Both the position numbers and the translations under genes were made by a program. Source: an uncultured Saprospiraceae bacterium (GTDB lineage: Bacteria; Bacteroidota; Bacteroidia; Chitinophagales; Saprospiraceae). From it: 64,000 bases of DNA. The notes under the pieces were generated by a model. It was not told the origin of the DNA and made no database searches. It saw only the letters and a program-made list of their open reading frames with translations. Within the stretch, counting starts at the first letter, position 1; every line of letters begins with the position of its first letter. The stretch is taken from positions 116,312-180,311 of the forward strand of contig CALLWB010000030.1 of NCBI GenBank assembly GCA_938016265.1, given 5' to 3'. This document shows, piece by piece, positions 16,960-25,532 of the stretch.

Positions 16960-18096
16960 TTAAAAATCTAACGACGCACTATCTACCATATCAATGTAGC
17001 GCTTCATTTTTTTGAGAATGACTTTGAAGTGAGGGATCTCTTCTTGTGTTACAAAAGAGATGGCTAGCCCTTCAACGTTGGCTCTTCCTGTCCGACCGAC
17101 TCGGTGCACAAAGTCTTTCGGTGATCTTGGTAATTCATAGTTTATAACATACGGTAGCTCATTGATGTCGATCCCTCTTGATATCAAATCAGTCGCTACT
17201 AATACACGTAGTTTGCCAGATTTGAATTTTCTCAATGCTTCGAACCTTGCAGTTTGACTTTTCTTCCCATGGATTGGTAACGCTTGAATTCCATTTTTGA
17301 TTAGTTTTCTGGAAACTTTATCCGCCTTGAGTCCAGAGGAAGTGAATACCAACACTTGCCTCATATCTTGCTCCTGGATCAGGTGTCTTAACAAAGGGCC
17401 TTTACGGTCATCACTGACAAAGTAACCAGATAAATTTATTAATGGCGCTTCTTCTACCTTTTCCTCTATCTCAATAACCACTGGATCTAAAAGTAACATC
17501 TTATTTAAACCTGATAATTGCTCGCTTAATGTGGCAGAGAACAACATGTTTTGTCTTTTCTTTGGTAAGAGTCCAAATATCTCCTTCATTTCTTTTTGGA
17601 AATCCAGGTTTAACATCTTATCTGCTTCATCCAACACCAAGGTTTCCACCTTTGAGAGATCGACTGCGCGGGATCGATGCAAATCTAATAATCGACCAGG
17701 AGTAGCGATTAATGCCTGCACACCAAAAATAGCTTTCATTTGAGGATTGATAGAGACTCCACCATAAACGGCCATGGATTTTACAGGCTGCGGAAGATTA
17801 ATGGACAATTCCCTAAATACTTCAGCAACTTGAATTGCCAACTCCCTCGTAGGAACTAGCACTAAGACTGGTGGTTGTCTGCTACGTTCTAATCCCTTGT
17901 TGTATTGCATTCTATTCAATATGGGCAATACGAAACTAGCTGTCTTACCAGATCCAGTTTTGGCAATTCCTAATAGATCCCGTCCTTCGATTGCAACAGG
18001 AATGGCTTTAGCTTGGATAGGTGTAAGCGTCTTGTATCCAAGAGAAGTAACGTTTGCAAGTAGCGAAGGATGGAGATTGAGTTTTGTAAATGGCAT
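16960..18096 (-). CDS. DEAD-box ATP-dependent RNA helicase (RhlE-like)
   Basis: 378 residues containing both RecA-like domains and almost no C-terminal tail. Helicase motifs in order are the Q motif (GYKTLTPIQAKAIP), AKTGSGKTASF (I), PTRELAIQ (Ia), TPGRLLD (Ib), DEAD (II), SAT (III), VLVFTSSG (IV), ATDLISRGIDI (V) and HRVGRTGR (VI). It unwinds short RNA duplexes, for example in ribosome assembly, RNA decay or cold adaptation. The missing basic tail distinguishes it from typical RhlE/CsdA. Single-gene unit. Confidence 0.92.
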   Translation of the reverse strand: MPFTKLNLHPSLLANVTSLGYKTLTPIQAKAIPVAIEGRDLLGIAKTGSGKTASFVLPILNRMQYNKGLERSRQPPVLVLVPTRELAIQVAEVFRELSINLPQPVKSMAVYGGVSINPQMKAIFGVQALIATPGRLLDLHRSRAVDLSKVETLVLDEADKMLNLDFQKEMKEIFGLLPKKRQNMLFSATLSEQLSGLNKMLLLDPVVIEIEEKVEEAPLINLSGYFVSDDRKGPLLRHLIQEQDMRQVLVFTSSGLKADKVSRKLIKNGIQALPIHGKKSQTARFEALRKFKSGKLRVLVATDLISRGIDINELPYVINYELPRSPKDFVHRVGRTGRANVEGLAISFVTQEEIPHFKVILKKMKRYIDMVDSASLDF

Positions 18097-18404
18097 ACAC
18101 CGATGGTTTTGAATTTAAATTTTACTAGGTAGAAATCCTACTATGATTAAAATGGTAACCATGTTTTTGAGCAGAGGACAATATTACCAAAATATACTTA
18201 AATCACCTAGCAACAATACACATTAGGTAGGGGACGATTTTCTAAATTGACTCTTCGGAGTTTTTTTCTTGTAATGTGCAACAAATGGTGTCCTTCCTAT
18301 CTTGGGTTAATAGTAAAAAAGTCGTGCCTACATTTGTCCATCTACCCTGCACTATAATTTTTGCGCAGCAAAAAAATCACTATACCTTCTACCAACTACG
18401 GCTC
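18097..18404. repeat. Intergenic region with inverted family 2 hairpin
   Basis: No gene seen. It contains a perfect 7-bp hairpin TTTTTGC (18358-18364) / GCAAAAA (18368-18374) with loop GCA, flanked by CATCTACCCTGC on the left and CCTTCTACCAACTAC on the right. That is the reverse complement of the GGTAGA-hairpin-GGTAGA arrangement of family 2. Confidence 0.45.
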
Positions 18405-18447
18405 TTCCCAAAAAACAAAAAAGCCCCACAATCAAAGATTGTGAGGC
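18405..18447 (-). terminator. Terminator of the OmpA/TSP3 gene
   Basis: On the minus strand an 11-bp stem GCCTCACAATC/GATTGTGGGGC (one G·U pair, loop TTT) is followed by T-rich sequence. It lies 43 bases past the stop of the ompA-like gene. Confidence 0.85.
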
Positions 18448-18489
18448 AAGGAACTGGAATACCAACTCCCTTGTCGAAATAATAATATC

Positions 18490-19887
18490 TTAGAAAGAAA
18501 CTTTGAACGCAACTCTGCGATTCAAGGCTCTGCCTTCTGGCGTACTATTGTCTGCAATTGGCTGTGTTTCTCCATAGCCATTTGTACTCATTCTGTTGGT
18601 GGTAACCCCTTTGTTTACAAGATAACTCTTCACAGAAGCGGCTCTGCGTTGAGAAAGGTCCAGGTTAGAAGCATCATCTCCTTGAGAATCTGTGTGCCCT
18701 TCAATACTTAGTAAGTAGGAAGGATTTTCTTGCATAATAGAGACCACTTGGTCAAGAATGCTATAAGACGATCCCTTAATCACATCGGAAGCAGTTTCGA
18801 ACTGAATACCGGTCAGTGCACGCTCAAATACCGCCAAAGTGGTAGAAGAAACTTGTGGGCATCCACCATTTGCTGAAACTCCTTTTACGGATGGGCATTT
18901 GTCTGCATTGTCAGCAATACCGTCACCATCTGTATCAGGACATCCGCTAGAAGCTTTTGCGCCTGGTACGGTAGGGCATTTGTCTACATTGTCAGCCATG
19001 CCATCGCCATCTGAATCAGGGCATCCTCCCATTTCAGCAGGGCCAGCAACATCAGGACATCTGTCTATTTTGTCTTGGATACCGTCACCGTCTGTGTCCG
19101 GGCAACCTTTGTATTCTGCTAGTCCTGCTTGATTTGGACAGCTATCAGACCGGTCAGCAATACCGTCACCATCTGAATCAGGGCAACCTGCTAGTTCTGC
19201 AAGACCTGGTACATCAGGGCAGCCATCTTTTTTGTCAGAAATGCCATCACCATCTGCATCCGGAGCTTTAGCGCCCAGATTGTATTTGATTCCTATTTGA
19301 TTGAGCAAGAAATTGTCGTTGCCACTGGTTGTTGTAAATCCATCTTTGTCGTCTCCAAAGTTCAACCCATATGTCGCTTGATAGAAAAGACCTAGAGCCT
19401 CTGTCAGACGGACATTAGCGCCAAGGCCTAATGGGATGGTGAAGTCAACACCATCGACTCCTCTGTTGTCTACAGCGCTAAGACTTGTCAAGCCGAGGCC
19501 TGCAAAAATCCAAGGTTGAATAACCGCATCTTCCTGTAAAATGTACCCATTGTTTAGTTTGTAGTCGGCCGTCACATTTGCATGTAACATATCTGCTAGG
19601 AAATTCTGTCCATTGTCTAAGTCTACACAGTGTCCGAATCGTCCATAACTACCGTCTAATGACACATTGAAGGAAGGGTTTAGGTAACGTGCAAACTTAA
19701 GGCCCATTTGCCCGTGGAAAGGTTGGTCGAAGTTGAAAAAACCATTGCCCAAGTCGCCATTATAGGCTGTTTTGCCGCCTGTGAGGCCAATTGACCAAGG
19801 TTTGTCTGCTGTCTGAGCATGCAATTGTGATATCCCAAACAAGAAACATAAGGATAAAACAAGAATTGTAAAGTTAATTTTTTTCAT
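18490..19887 (-). CDS. OmpA-family outer-membrane protein with five thrombospondin type-3 repeats
   Basis: 465 residues. Signal peptide 1-24 (ending LHAQ), an OmpA-like beta-barrel (about 28-208), then five calcium-binding TSP3 repeats of exactly 27 residues (210-344, DxDGDGIxD…CP), and a C-terminal OmpA peptidoglycan-binding domain (about 355-465) with IEGHTDSQGDD and the NRRV end. It anchors the outer membrane to peptidoglycan; the Ca2+ repeats form a rigid stalk. It is transcribed alone, with its own terminator. Such proteins are usually abundant in Bacteroidota. Confidence 0.93.
   Translation of the reverse strand: MKKINFTILVLSLCFLFGISQLHAQTADKPWSIGLTGGKTAYNGDLGNGFFNFDQPFHGQMGLKFARYLNPSFNVSLDGSYGRFGHCVDLDNGQNFLADMLHANVTADYKLNNGYILQEDAVIQPWIFAGLGLTSLSAVDNRGVDGVDFTIPLGLGANVRLTEALGLFYQATYGLNFGDDKDGFTTTSGNDNFLLNQIGIKYNLGAKAPDADGDGISDKKDGCPDVPGLAELAGCPDSDGDGIADRSDSCPNQAGLAEYKGCPDTDGDGIQDKIDRCPDVAGPAEMGGCPDSDGDGMADNVDKCPTVPGAKASSGCPDTDGDGIADNADKCPSVKGVSANGGCPQVSSTTLAVFERALTGIQFETASDVIKGSSYSILDQVVSIMQENPSYLLSIEGHTDSQGDDASNLDLSQRRAASVKSYLVNKGVTTNRMSTNGYGETQPIADNSTPEGRALNRRVAFKVSF
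18856..19260 (-). repeat. Five in-frame 81-bp tandem repeats (TSP3 calcium-binding)
   Basis: Five tandem 81-base units encode the 27-residue TSP3 repeats inside the OmpA-like gene. The DGDG segments are nearly identical and the CPxxxG linkers vary. Identical unit length in all five suggests expansion or contraction by recombination. Confidence 0.85.
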
Positions 19888-20285
19888 AATGGTTAGGTTG
19901 ATTGAATTAATAACTTAATTTTCGATTGGGCAAATGCGAATAGCATGCCAATTTGAATTATTGAATGTCACATTATTGAAAAATATGCCAACTTATTTGC
20001 TGCGGATATAGGTCAAAAAGTAGAAAATTGTCAAGTGAAGAATAGGTGGGAAATGCAGGTAGCACAGATGAATTTCTAATTTCTGGTAAATTTAATTTGG
20101 AGCATTTTTAGAAAAAGAAAAATTAAAATTAAATGAATAAAAAAAAGTTGAAAGAGCAATAAATTTAAGATTGGAAAATTTGTAAAAAAGCGCGTTAATT
20201 GCTCGTTTTGCGTGATTTACGCAAAGCGTTGATTGGCTTTATTACCAATATTGAGTCTTTCTTTTCGGAATGTTGTTTGGGTAAC
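19888..20285. other. Non-coding region upstream of the OmpA gene
   Basis: AT-rich, 398 bases, no supported gene. It presumably holds the ompA-like promoter, but no exact TAnnTTTG was found on the minus strand. A perfect inverted repeat TTTGCGT (20207-20213) / ACGCAAA (20219-20225) with a 5-base spacer could be an operator or a diverged family 2 hairpin. Confidence 0.4.
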
Positions 20286-20759
20286 TTATGGGGTGAGTTG
20301 TTTAAGATTTTCATAATCTTGTCTCAAAAGTTTAAGTGCTTTTTGAGAAGAATTGGCGCATCGAACCAAAGAAATGCCAAATAACAAGATCAGGATTCGT
20401 TTTAAGAGTTCCAACCATGTGAATTCACCAAGTAGCAAATAGCTGCCATAAACCCCCTTTGCCAAAACAAAATAGACACCAAGCAGGGCTACTCCAATGA
20501 TTAGCACCCAGCCCATAAGACTGCGAGTACCAATTCCTCTGGATATTTGAGTTTCTGTTGATTTGCGTTCAAGTACCCATCGGGTCAAGGTATTCAGTAA
20601 CAACAAAGACAAAAAGGAAAAGCTGCCGATTAGAAATTGCTTTTTGTTATAACCAAAGTGATAAAACAAATAACCCAAATAACAAATGGTTAAAAACAAA
20701 ACAGACTTTCCCCGATCAGTTCGAATTTTAAATTCCTCATAATCAAATGTATCTTCCAT
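20286..20759 (-). CDS. Hypothetical four-helix membrane protein
   Basis: 157 residues with four predicted membrane helices (starting GKSVLFLTICYLGYL, FLIGSFSFLSLLLLN, GWVLIIGVALLGVYF and LLKRILILLFGISLV) and charged ends. It starts one base after the stop of the SnoaL-like gene, so the two form an operon. No family recognised. Confidence 0.6.
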   Translation of the reverse strand: MEDTFDYEEFKIRTDRGKSVLFLTICYLGYLFYHFGYNKKQFLIGSFSFLSLLLLNTLTRWVLERKSTETQISRGIGTRSLMGWVLIIGVALLGVYFVLAKGVYGSYLLLGEFTWLELLKRILILLFGISLVRCANSSQKALKLLRQDYENLKQLTP

Positions 20760-20760
20760 T

Positions 20761-21189
20761 TTATTTAATTATTCCAAGTTGAAAATACAAGGTATAGGCG
20801 TCAACCAACGCAGAATGGCCAACAAGTTTACCGTCTTTTACTTCAAAAATACCAATTGTCGAAAATTTTACTAGTTTTTTAGTAGGCTGGATTCCTTCAA
20901 AAGTTTGCATGTGTGTACCTTCTGAAATCCAGCGCACCATTACTCGATTGTCTTGACTAAGTATATCTTTTACATTTAGATAGAAATCAGGAAAACCGTG
21001 TAACCATTTCTGGATGTGGCCTTCTACTCCTTTGTGGTCGTAGATCTTTGGTGGTTTGGTGGGCGTAAGAAGGTTGGTGATCGAATATGGTGTGGCAAAC
21101 ACCTCCTGGATCATGTCCAATCGACGACCATTCCAGATCTCATCAAAAAATCGTAGGACTGCCGTTTTATCTTGTTCTGTATTTTGCAA
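20761..21189 (-). CDS. SnoaL-like ester cyclase/polyketide cyclase family protein
   Basis: 142 residues forming a single alpha+beta barrel of the NTF2/SnoaL superfamily. Family features are the start 'VLRFFDEIWNGRRLDMIQEVF', shown here in part, the central HIQKWLHGFPDF, and VRWISEGTHMQTFEGIQPT followed by IGIFEVKDGKLVGHS. Members bind small hydrophobic molecules; the substrate cannot be told. First gene of a two-gene operon and divergent from tag. Confidence 0.8.
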   Translation of the reverse strand: MQNTEQDKTAVLRFFDEIWNGRRLDMIQEVFATPYSITNLLTPTKPPKIYDHKGVEGHIQKWLHGFPDFYLNVKDILSQDNRVMVRWISEGTHMQTFEGIQPTKKLVKFSTIGIFEVKDGKLVGHSALVDAYTLYFQLGIIK

Positions 21190-21268
21190 ATTGTTATTGT
21201 TGTTTTGATTTGTACTTTCTACTTGCTACCTTTTACTACTATATACCTATTAAAATAATAAAAATAGA

Positions 21269-21832
21269 ATGAAAAGTAAAATTCGATGTGGCTGGTGTTT
21301 AAAAGATACTATATATATGGACTACCATGATCAGGTTTGGGGTGTCCCTGTGCACGACGATACTAGGTTGTTTGAATTTTTAACGCTAGAAGGAGCGCAA
21401 GCAGGATTGAGTTGGTACACCGTTTTAATAAAAGCAGAAAACTATAAAAAGGCGTTTGCAGAATGGGAGGTCTCTAAAATAGCCAAATTTACTGAGAAGG
21501 ATATTGAACGACTCTTGCTGGATAACGGGATCATAAGAAATAAATTAAAAGTCAGGTCCACCATTACAAATGCTCAGTTGTTCTTAGAGGTACAAAAAGA
21601 ATTTGGTTCCTTCGACAAATATATCTGGCAGTTTGTCAATCATCAACCTATTATCAATAATTGGGAGTCGCTAGATCAAGTGCCTGCCAAAACAAAAGCG
21701 TCCGACGCCATGAGCAAGGACTTAAAAAAAAGAGGGTTCAAATTTATTGGCTCCACAATTTGTTATGCGTTTATGCAAGCTGTCGGCATGGTAGACGACC
21801 ACATTGTCTCCTGTTGGAAACGTAATCAATGA
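21269..21832 (+). CDS. tag: DNA-3-methyladenine glycosylase I
   Basis: 187 residues, the usual Tag length. It excises N3-methyladenine from alkylated DNA. The N-terminal IRCGWCLKDTIYMDYHDQVWG, in parts, supplies the zinc Cys and His, and the C-terminal VDDHIVSCWK supplies the second His-Cys pair. The aromatic pocket is present in GAQAGLSWYTVL. It lies 80 bases from the divergent SnoaL gene. Confidence 0.95.
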   Translation: MKSKIRCGWCLKDTIYMDYHDQVWGVPVHDDTRLFEFLTLEGAQAGLSWYTVLIKAENYKKAFAEWEVSKIAKFTEKDIERLLLDNGIIRNKLKVRSTITNAQLFLEVQKEFGSFDKYIWQFVNHQPIINNWESLDQVPAKTKASDAMSKDLKKRGFKFIGSTICYAFMQAVGMVDDHIVSCWKRNQ

Positions 21833-22082
21833 ATTAGATAGATACAGAATTTTATGTTAAATCTAATCGCCAAACAAGGTAGGTGAAAAGCTTTTGTTTG
21901 GTTTATTCCGGTGTCGTGAATTTTTATTTTGTGAAAATCGAAAAACGATCAATTTTGATCAAGAAACCACGCCTTTGAAGAATATTGTTTCGAATTAATG
22001 GTATTTATTATTTAATTGCAAACTATTATTTTAACAAGTGTTAAATATTGTGTTAAATGTTTCGCGGTGTTGTTTTATTGTT
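21833..22082. other. Non-coding stretch upstream of the micro-transcript
   Basis: 250 AT-rich bases after tag. No gene or strong hairpin seen. The right end holds TTTC at 22060-22063, the likely -33 element for the promoter at 22083. Confidence 0.4.
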
Positions 22083-22090
22083 TACATTTG
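22083..22090 (+). promoter_or_regulatory. -7 box (TACATTTG) of a small transcription unit
   Basis: An exact TAnnTTTG match with TTTC 19 bases upstream (22060-22063). It predicts a transcript starting near 22096 that would end at the terminator at 22285, about 190 nt. Confidence 0.6.
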
Positions 22091-22134
22091 CAATGCACTT
22101 GAAAACGATTAAAAAATTACTTAAAAATAAAACA

Positions 22135-22206
22135 ATGTTTAAAAGAAAATTCAGAAGGTTACACCTTGTGGCTGCTCCAGTAGCACCGGTGACTAAAAAC
22201 CGTTAA
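22135..22206 (+). CDS. 23-residue strongly basic micropeptide
   Basis: ATG 22135 to TAA 22204 encodes MFKRKFRRLHLVAAPVAPV followed by TKNR. Seven Lys/Arg lie among 23 residues, concentrated at the start (KRKFRR), with no acidic residue. It lies about 40 bases after the predicted transcription start, preceded by an A-rich leader (TTAAAAATAAAACA) typical of Bacteroidota start regions. It is too short for statistical support, but promoter, leader, frame and terminator fit together. Function unknown. Confidence 0.4.
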   Translation: MFKRKFRRLHLVAAPVAPVTKNR

Positions 22207-22257
22207 GAGAAAAGATGAACGAGGTTCGCACCTCCACAAAATTGGTTAAAAAGAGAA

Positions 22258-22285
22258 AAAGCTGTCAGCAATGACGGCTTTTTTT
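22258..22285 (+). terminator. Terminator of the micro-transcript
   Basis: A 10-bp stem (AAAGCTGTCA/TGACGGCTTT, one G·U pair) with a GCAA tetraloop is followed by T's to 22285. The A-rich 5' side could make it work also for the converging queE transcript. Confidence 0.85.
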
Positions 22286-22427
22286 ATTGGTAGAGGGTAG
22301 ATCGCAGAAAGTATAAGACATACTCAAGGAAGTTACTTTAAGGAATAGTAAAATGCATTTAAATATGGAAAAATTTATGTACTAGATTAGCCTGCTCCTA
22401 AAAAGTATTTTTAAAGTAGACAATCCC

Positions 22428-23054
22428 CTAAGGTACATTCATATACTTATGCACCTGTAGTGAAATCTCCCATTTCGGAAACGCCTTCACATAATCAATA
22501 ATCAAAGGCAAGACTTCTGGCTCCCGGCCCCATTCAGGTTGCAAAAATAACCGACATCCAGGATGTATCTCGCTAGCAAACTGCTCCGCCCACTTAAAAT
22601 CATGTCTATTATAAACGATGACCTTCAGTTCATGGGAGTGTTCCATAAATTCTGGTAAGGGCGCTTTAAATTTCTTTGGAGAAAAACAGATCCAATCCCA
22701 TTTTCCAGTAATAGGATAAGCCCCGGAAGTTTCTAAATGAATGCGAAAACCAGCTTCGTGTAGTGCTTCGCATAGGTAAGTAAGATCGTACATCAATGGT
22801 TCGCCCCCAGTGATAACCACCAGTCTGCCAGGGTATTCCTTCGCAGATTCAACCATATCTTCTACAGAAGTGAGTGGATGTTTGCTTGCATCCCACGACT
22901 CCTTTACGTCGCACCATGCACAACCAACATCACATCCGCCGAGCCGAATAAAGTAGGCCGCCTTCCCTTGATGCATTCCTTCTCCTTGTATGGTATAAAA
23001 CTGCTCCATCAAGGGCAGATTCTTCTTGTCTATTTTCACTGGTTGATTTTCCAC
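22428..23054 (-). CDS. queE: 7-carboxy-7-deazaguanine synthase QueE
   Basis: Radical SAM enzyme converting 6-carboxytetrahydropterin to 7-carboxy-7-deazaguanine in queuosine/7-deazaguanine synthesis. 208 residues. The [4Fe-4S] motif appears as CDVGCAWC (CxxxCxxC). The N-terminal FYTIQGEGMHQGKAAYFIR is the QueE substrate region, and VITGGEPLM is the SAM-binding GGE motif. It lies 32 bases downstream of the DAHP synthase gene, probably in the same transcript. Other que genes are not in the window. Confidence 0.93.
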   Translation of the reverse strand: MENQPVKIDKKNLPLMEQFYTIQGEGMHQGKAAYFIRLGGCDVGCAWCDVKESWDASKHPLTSVEDMVESAKEYPGRLVVITGGEPLMYDLTYLCEALHEAGFRIHLETSGAYPITGKWDWICFSPKKFKAPLPEFMEHSHELKVIVYNRHDFKWAEQFASEIHPGCRLFLQPEWGREPEVLPLIIDYVKAFPKWEISLQVHKYMNVP

Positions 23055-23086
23055 CCTGTAAAGTTATAAGAACGAGTCATGAAAAC

Positions 23087-24184
23087 CTATTCTTCGATCA
23101 TAGAATTATTCATAACGTCTGTTTGTTTTTTGATTGACTCCTGATGGATTGCTTGCAACAGCCCATCAGCAAACAGTTCACTTAGGTTGTTAGCTCCGGC
23201 CATTTTCATTCTGGTATCAAAAATAGTTTTCCATCTTTCAAGATCAAGCACCGCAATATTGTTTTCCTTTTTGTATTTGCCAATTTCAGTGGCAATCTCC
23301 ATGCGTTGCCCAAGCAGTTTTAATATATTCTGATCTAGATGATCAATGGTGCCTCTTAAAGAATCCAGTTTGTCGATAAACAGTGGATCACTAGAGGCAG
23401 GTTTTCTGATTAGCAAAGCATCGATCAACTTTTTTAGATCATCCGGGGTCACTTGTTGAGCAGCATCACTCCATGCCTGATCAGGATTAATATGCGATTC
23501 GAGCATCAGACCATCAAAATCGAGGTCCATTGCTTTTTGTGCAACTCCTTGTAAAAGTGCGCGTTTGCCACAAATATGACTCGGATCACAAATTACTTGC
23601 AAGCCAGGTATTCGTCTTCTTAGTTCGATAGGATAATCCCATTTTGGCAAATTGCGATACGGACCCGACAGCACCACCGAAAATCCACGATGAATAGCAG
23701 CTAGTTTGTTAATACCCGCAAGATGGAGTCGTTCCATTGCTCCAATCCATAATTCTAAATCTGGATTAATCGGATTTTTTACCATTACTGGGATATCGAT
23801 GCCTTTCAAAGAGTCTGCAATCTCCTGGACGGCAAAAGGGTTGACGGTGGTTCTTGCTCCAATCCACAAAACATCGATACCTGCTTTAAGGGCTAATTCA
23901 ACATGTGCAGTATTCGCCACTTCAATGGTGACAGGCAACTGCGTTTGTTGTTTTACGGTATTCAGCCAGGGTAAACCAATTTTGCCTACTCCTTCAAATG
24001 AGTTGGGGCGTGTTCTTGGTTTCCAGATTCCAGCTCTCAAAATACTGGTATTGGTTTTTGAAGCGATTTGCTTGCAGGTTTCTATTAGCTGTTCTTCTGT
24101 TTCTGCACTGCACGGTCCTGCAATGAGGATAGGTTTTTTAGTGTCAACTCCGAGCCCCCAGTCCTTGATCGATTTTGTCAGCAT
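23087..24184 (-). CDS. Bifunctional DAHP synthase / chorismate mutase
   Basis: 365 residues. Residues about 1-255 form a KDO8P synthase-like class I-beta DAHP synthase: GPCSAETEEQL, the substrate-binding KPRTRPNSFEG, and VICDPSHICGKR with metal-binding residues. Residues about 265-350 are an AroQ-type chorismate mutase helix bundle (DSLRGTIDHLDQNILKLLGQR, ATEIGKYKKEN). The N-terminal domain makes DAHP at pathway entry, while the mutase diverts chorismate to prephenate and probably mediates feedback. The gene order synthase-then-mutase is common in Bacteroidota. Followed by queE. Confidence 0.92.
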   Translation of the reverse strand: MLTKSIKDWGLGVDTKKPILIAGPCSAETEEQLIETCKQIASKTNTSILRAGIWKPRTRPNSFEGVGKIGLPWLNTVKQQTQLPVTIEVANTAHVELALKAGIDVLWIGARTTVNPFAVQEIADSLKGIDIPVMVKNPINPDLELWIGAMERLHLAGINKLAAIHRGFSVVLSGPYRNLPKWDYPIELRRRIPGLQVICDPSHICGKRALLQGVAQKAMDLDFDGLMLESHINPDQAWSDAAQQVTPDDLKKLIDALLIRKPASSDPLFIDKLDSLRGTIDHLDQNILKLLGQRMEIATEIGKYKKENNIAVLDLERWKTIFDTRMKMAGANNLSELFADGLLQAIHQESIKKQTDVMNNSMIEE

Positions 24185-24439
24185 TACATTGATTTAATAT
24201 ATTATCCGCATTCACGAAATAAACAAAATATACTCCAATATAACTTTAACAATATAAAAGGTAACCAGTTCAATTGAAATTATAGAAAATTGAAAGACTT
24301 AGAGCGTCGCTGGAAAGTGGCCTTCTTTAAAAACTGGATGGCGCAATCCCCTTACAATTTAGGTTAGTGGCACACTTGAAAACAAGTATGACCTATGCAG
24401 GTGCAAGGTAGAGATAAAAATAAAAAATGGATTTTGGGA

Positions 24440-24991
24440 TTACTCCTTATCCTTATTCACTTTTTTAATTTTATTGATTTTACCTGCATCTCCAAAAAGT
24501 TCTTTAGATTTTTTGTTGTAAGCTTTTGCAGCTTCCTCTGCGGTATCAAATGTCCCAATGTGAATGGATTTTCGATTGACGGCAATCATAGCTCTAAAGC
24601 GTTTACCTTGTTGGACAACTCCTCTGTATCCTGTTTTTGTAACCGTGTTTTTCTTTCTGGCGGCTTGGGCTTTAGTCCGCCATTCAAGGTTTTTGGTTCT
24701 ACAGTCAAGTTTGTTTCCATTTGTGGCACCAACGTATTTAACGTTTTCGTCCTCAGGGCGTTCCACGTATTTTTCTGCAATGATTTTATGCAGATAGATA
24801 GTTTCTACTTTATACTTCCCGTTTGCTTGTTTCCATGACTTCTGGAATACAGCACAACCTGAAGAATGTTCCCTTAAATTTTCTAGAAGCTTGATTTTTT
24901 TGTAATAAGTATTATTGAATAGGTATTCGTATACCATGTGATCCAGTAATACATTTTTCTTACTGTTCTTAAGTTTTACTCTAAATAGCAT
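24440..24991 (-). CDS. AP2-domain protein with degenerate HNH-like region
   Basis: 183 residues. Residues about 67-105 (LHKIIAEKYV … NLEWRTKAQA) match the HNH_3 homing-endonuclease frame, but the usual 'NHIDG' is GATNG, so the catalytic His is gone. Residues about 119-172 (GYRGVVQQGKRFRAMIAV, IGTFDTAEEAAKAYNKKS) are a clear AP2 DNA-binding domain of the kind seen in plant AP2/ERF factors. The very basic tail (KINKIKKVNKDK) would aid DNA binding. It stands isolated between non-coding stretches (255 and about 500 bases). Probably a homing-endonuclease descendant now acting as a DNA-binding protein; the last point is inference. Confidence 0.8.
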   Translation of the reverse strand: MLFRVKLKNSKKNVLLDHMVYEYLFNNTYYKKIKLLENLREHSSGCAVFQKSWKQANGKYKVETIYLHKIIAEKYVERPEDENVKYVGATNGNKLDCRTKNLEWRTKAQAARKKNTVTKTGYRGVVQQGKRFRAMIAVNRKSIHIGTFDTAEEAAKAYNKKSKELFGDAGKINKIKKVNKDKE

Positions 24992-25488
24992 TTATTTGGC
25001 CTTTACACAACCATGGCAAAAACGAAGTTCCTCAAATCCGCTATTGCATTTTATAGGTTGAATATTTACAATTTGTTCTGTGTTTTTATTGGTATTTAAT
25101 TTAAATTTGTTATAAATATCATTAATTGATAAATGATGCGTTAAACGGCATGTGGGTATGAATTGTAAGAACTTGAGTCGTATAACTTCATGAGGGCACA
25201 GTCAGTTAACTCAATGTTAGAAAATTATACAATGTCACTTTTGCATCAATAGGAGTTTACCTATCGGTAACAAGAAACGAATTATTCTTGTAATTAGAAG
25301 TCTTTTTCTTCTTTTTTTGAAATATTTGCTGCTAATTTTCAATTGAAATCGCAGAAATTACACTCTTGGAATGCTGAGAAATAAATTGATCCGAAATATT
25401 CCTACTTGAAAATATAAGTATTGATATTCAGTAGATTAGTCGTTTTAAAGATATCGAAATTGACCTAAAGGTGCAAATTCTACAATAG
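24992..25488. other. Non-coding stretch upstream of the AP2 gene
   Basis: About 500 AT-rich bases without a supported gene, repeat or tRNA. It separates the AP2 gene from the 3' end of the MoxR/VWA operon and may hold the AP2 gene's control region. Confidence 0.4.
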
Positions 25489-25514
25489 AAAAAATCTATC
25501 TGTGAATAGATTTT
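25489..25514 (-). terminator. Terminator of the MoxR/VWA operon
   Basis: A perfect 9-bp palindrome AAAATCTAT/ATAGATTTT with a 6-base loop. On the minus strand the stem ends in a run of T's. It lies 19 bases past the stop of the VWA gene. Confidence 0.7.
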
Positions 25515-25532
25515 GGAATTGCTAAGATTGTT

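Larger units (their letters stand above)
22096..22285 (+). ncRNA. Predicted ~190-nt small transcript
   Basis: The unit is bounded by a consensus promoter and a strong terminator and lies between the convergent tag and queE genes. Besides a 23-codon frame it contains a perfect hairpin GAGGT-TCGC-ACCTC at about 22220-22233. It could be a small RNA, a peptide mRNA or both. No known Rfam family is recognised by eye. Confidence 0.45.

Noticed and set aside
18856..19260. Regular direct repeats as a possible CRISPR array
   Set aside because: Unit length is 81 bp, fully coding and in frame, with no spacer-like unique segments.
24395..24838. Long plus-strand frame opposite the AP2 gene
   Set aside because: It is the antisense shadow of a gene with a recognisable AP2 domain.
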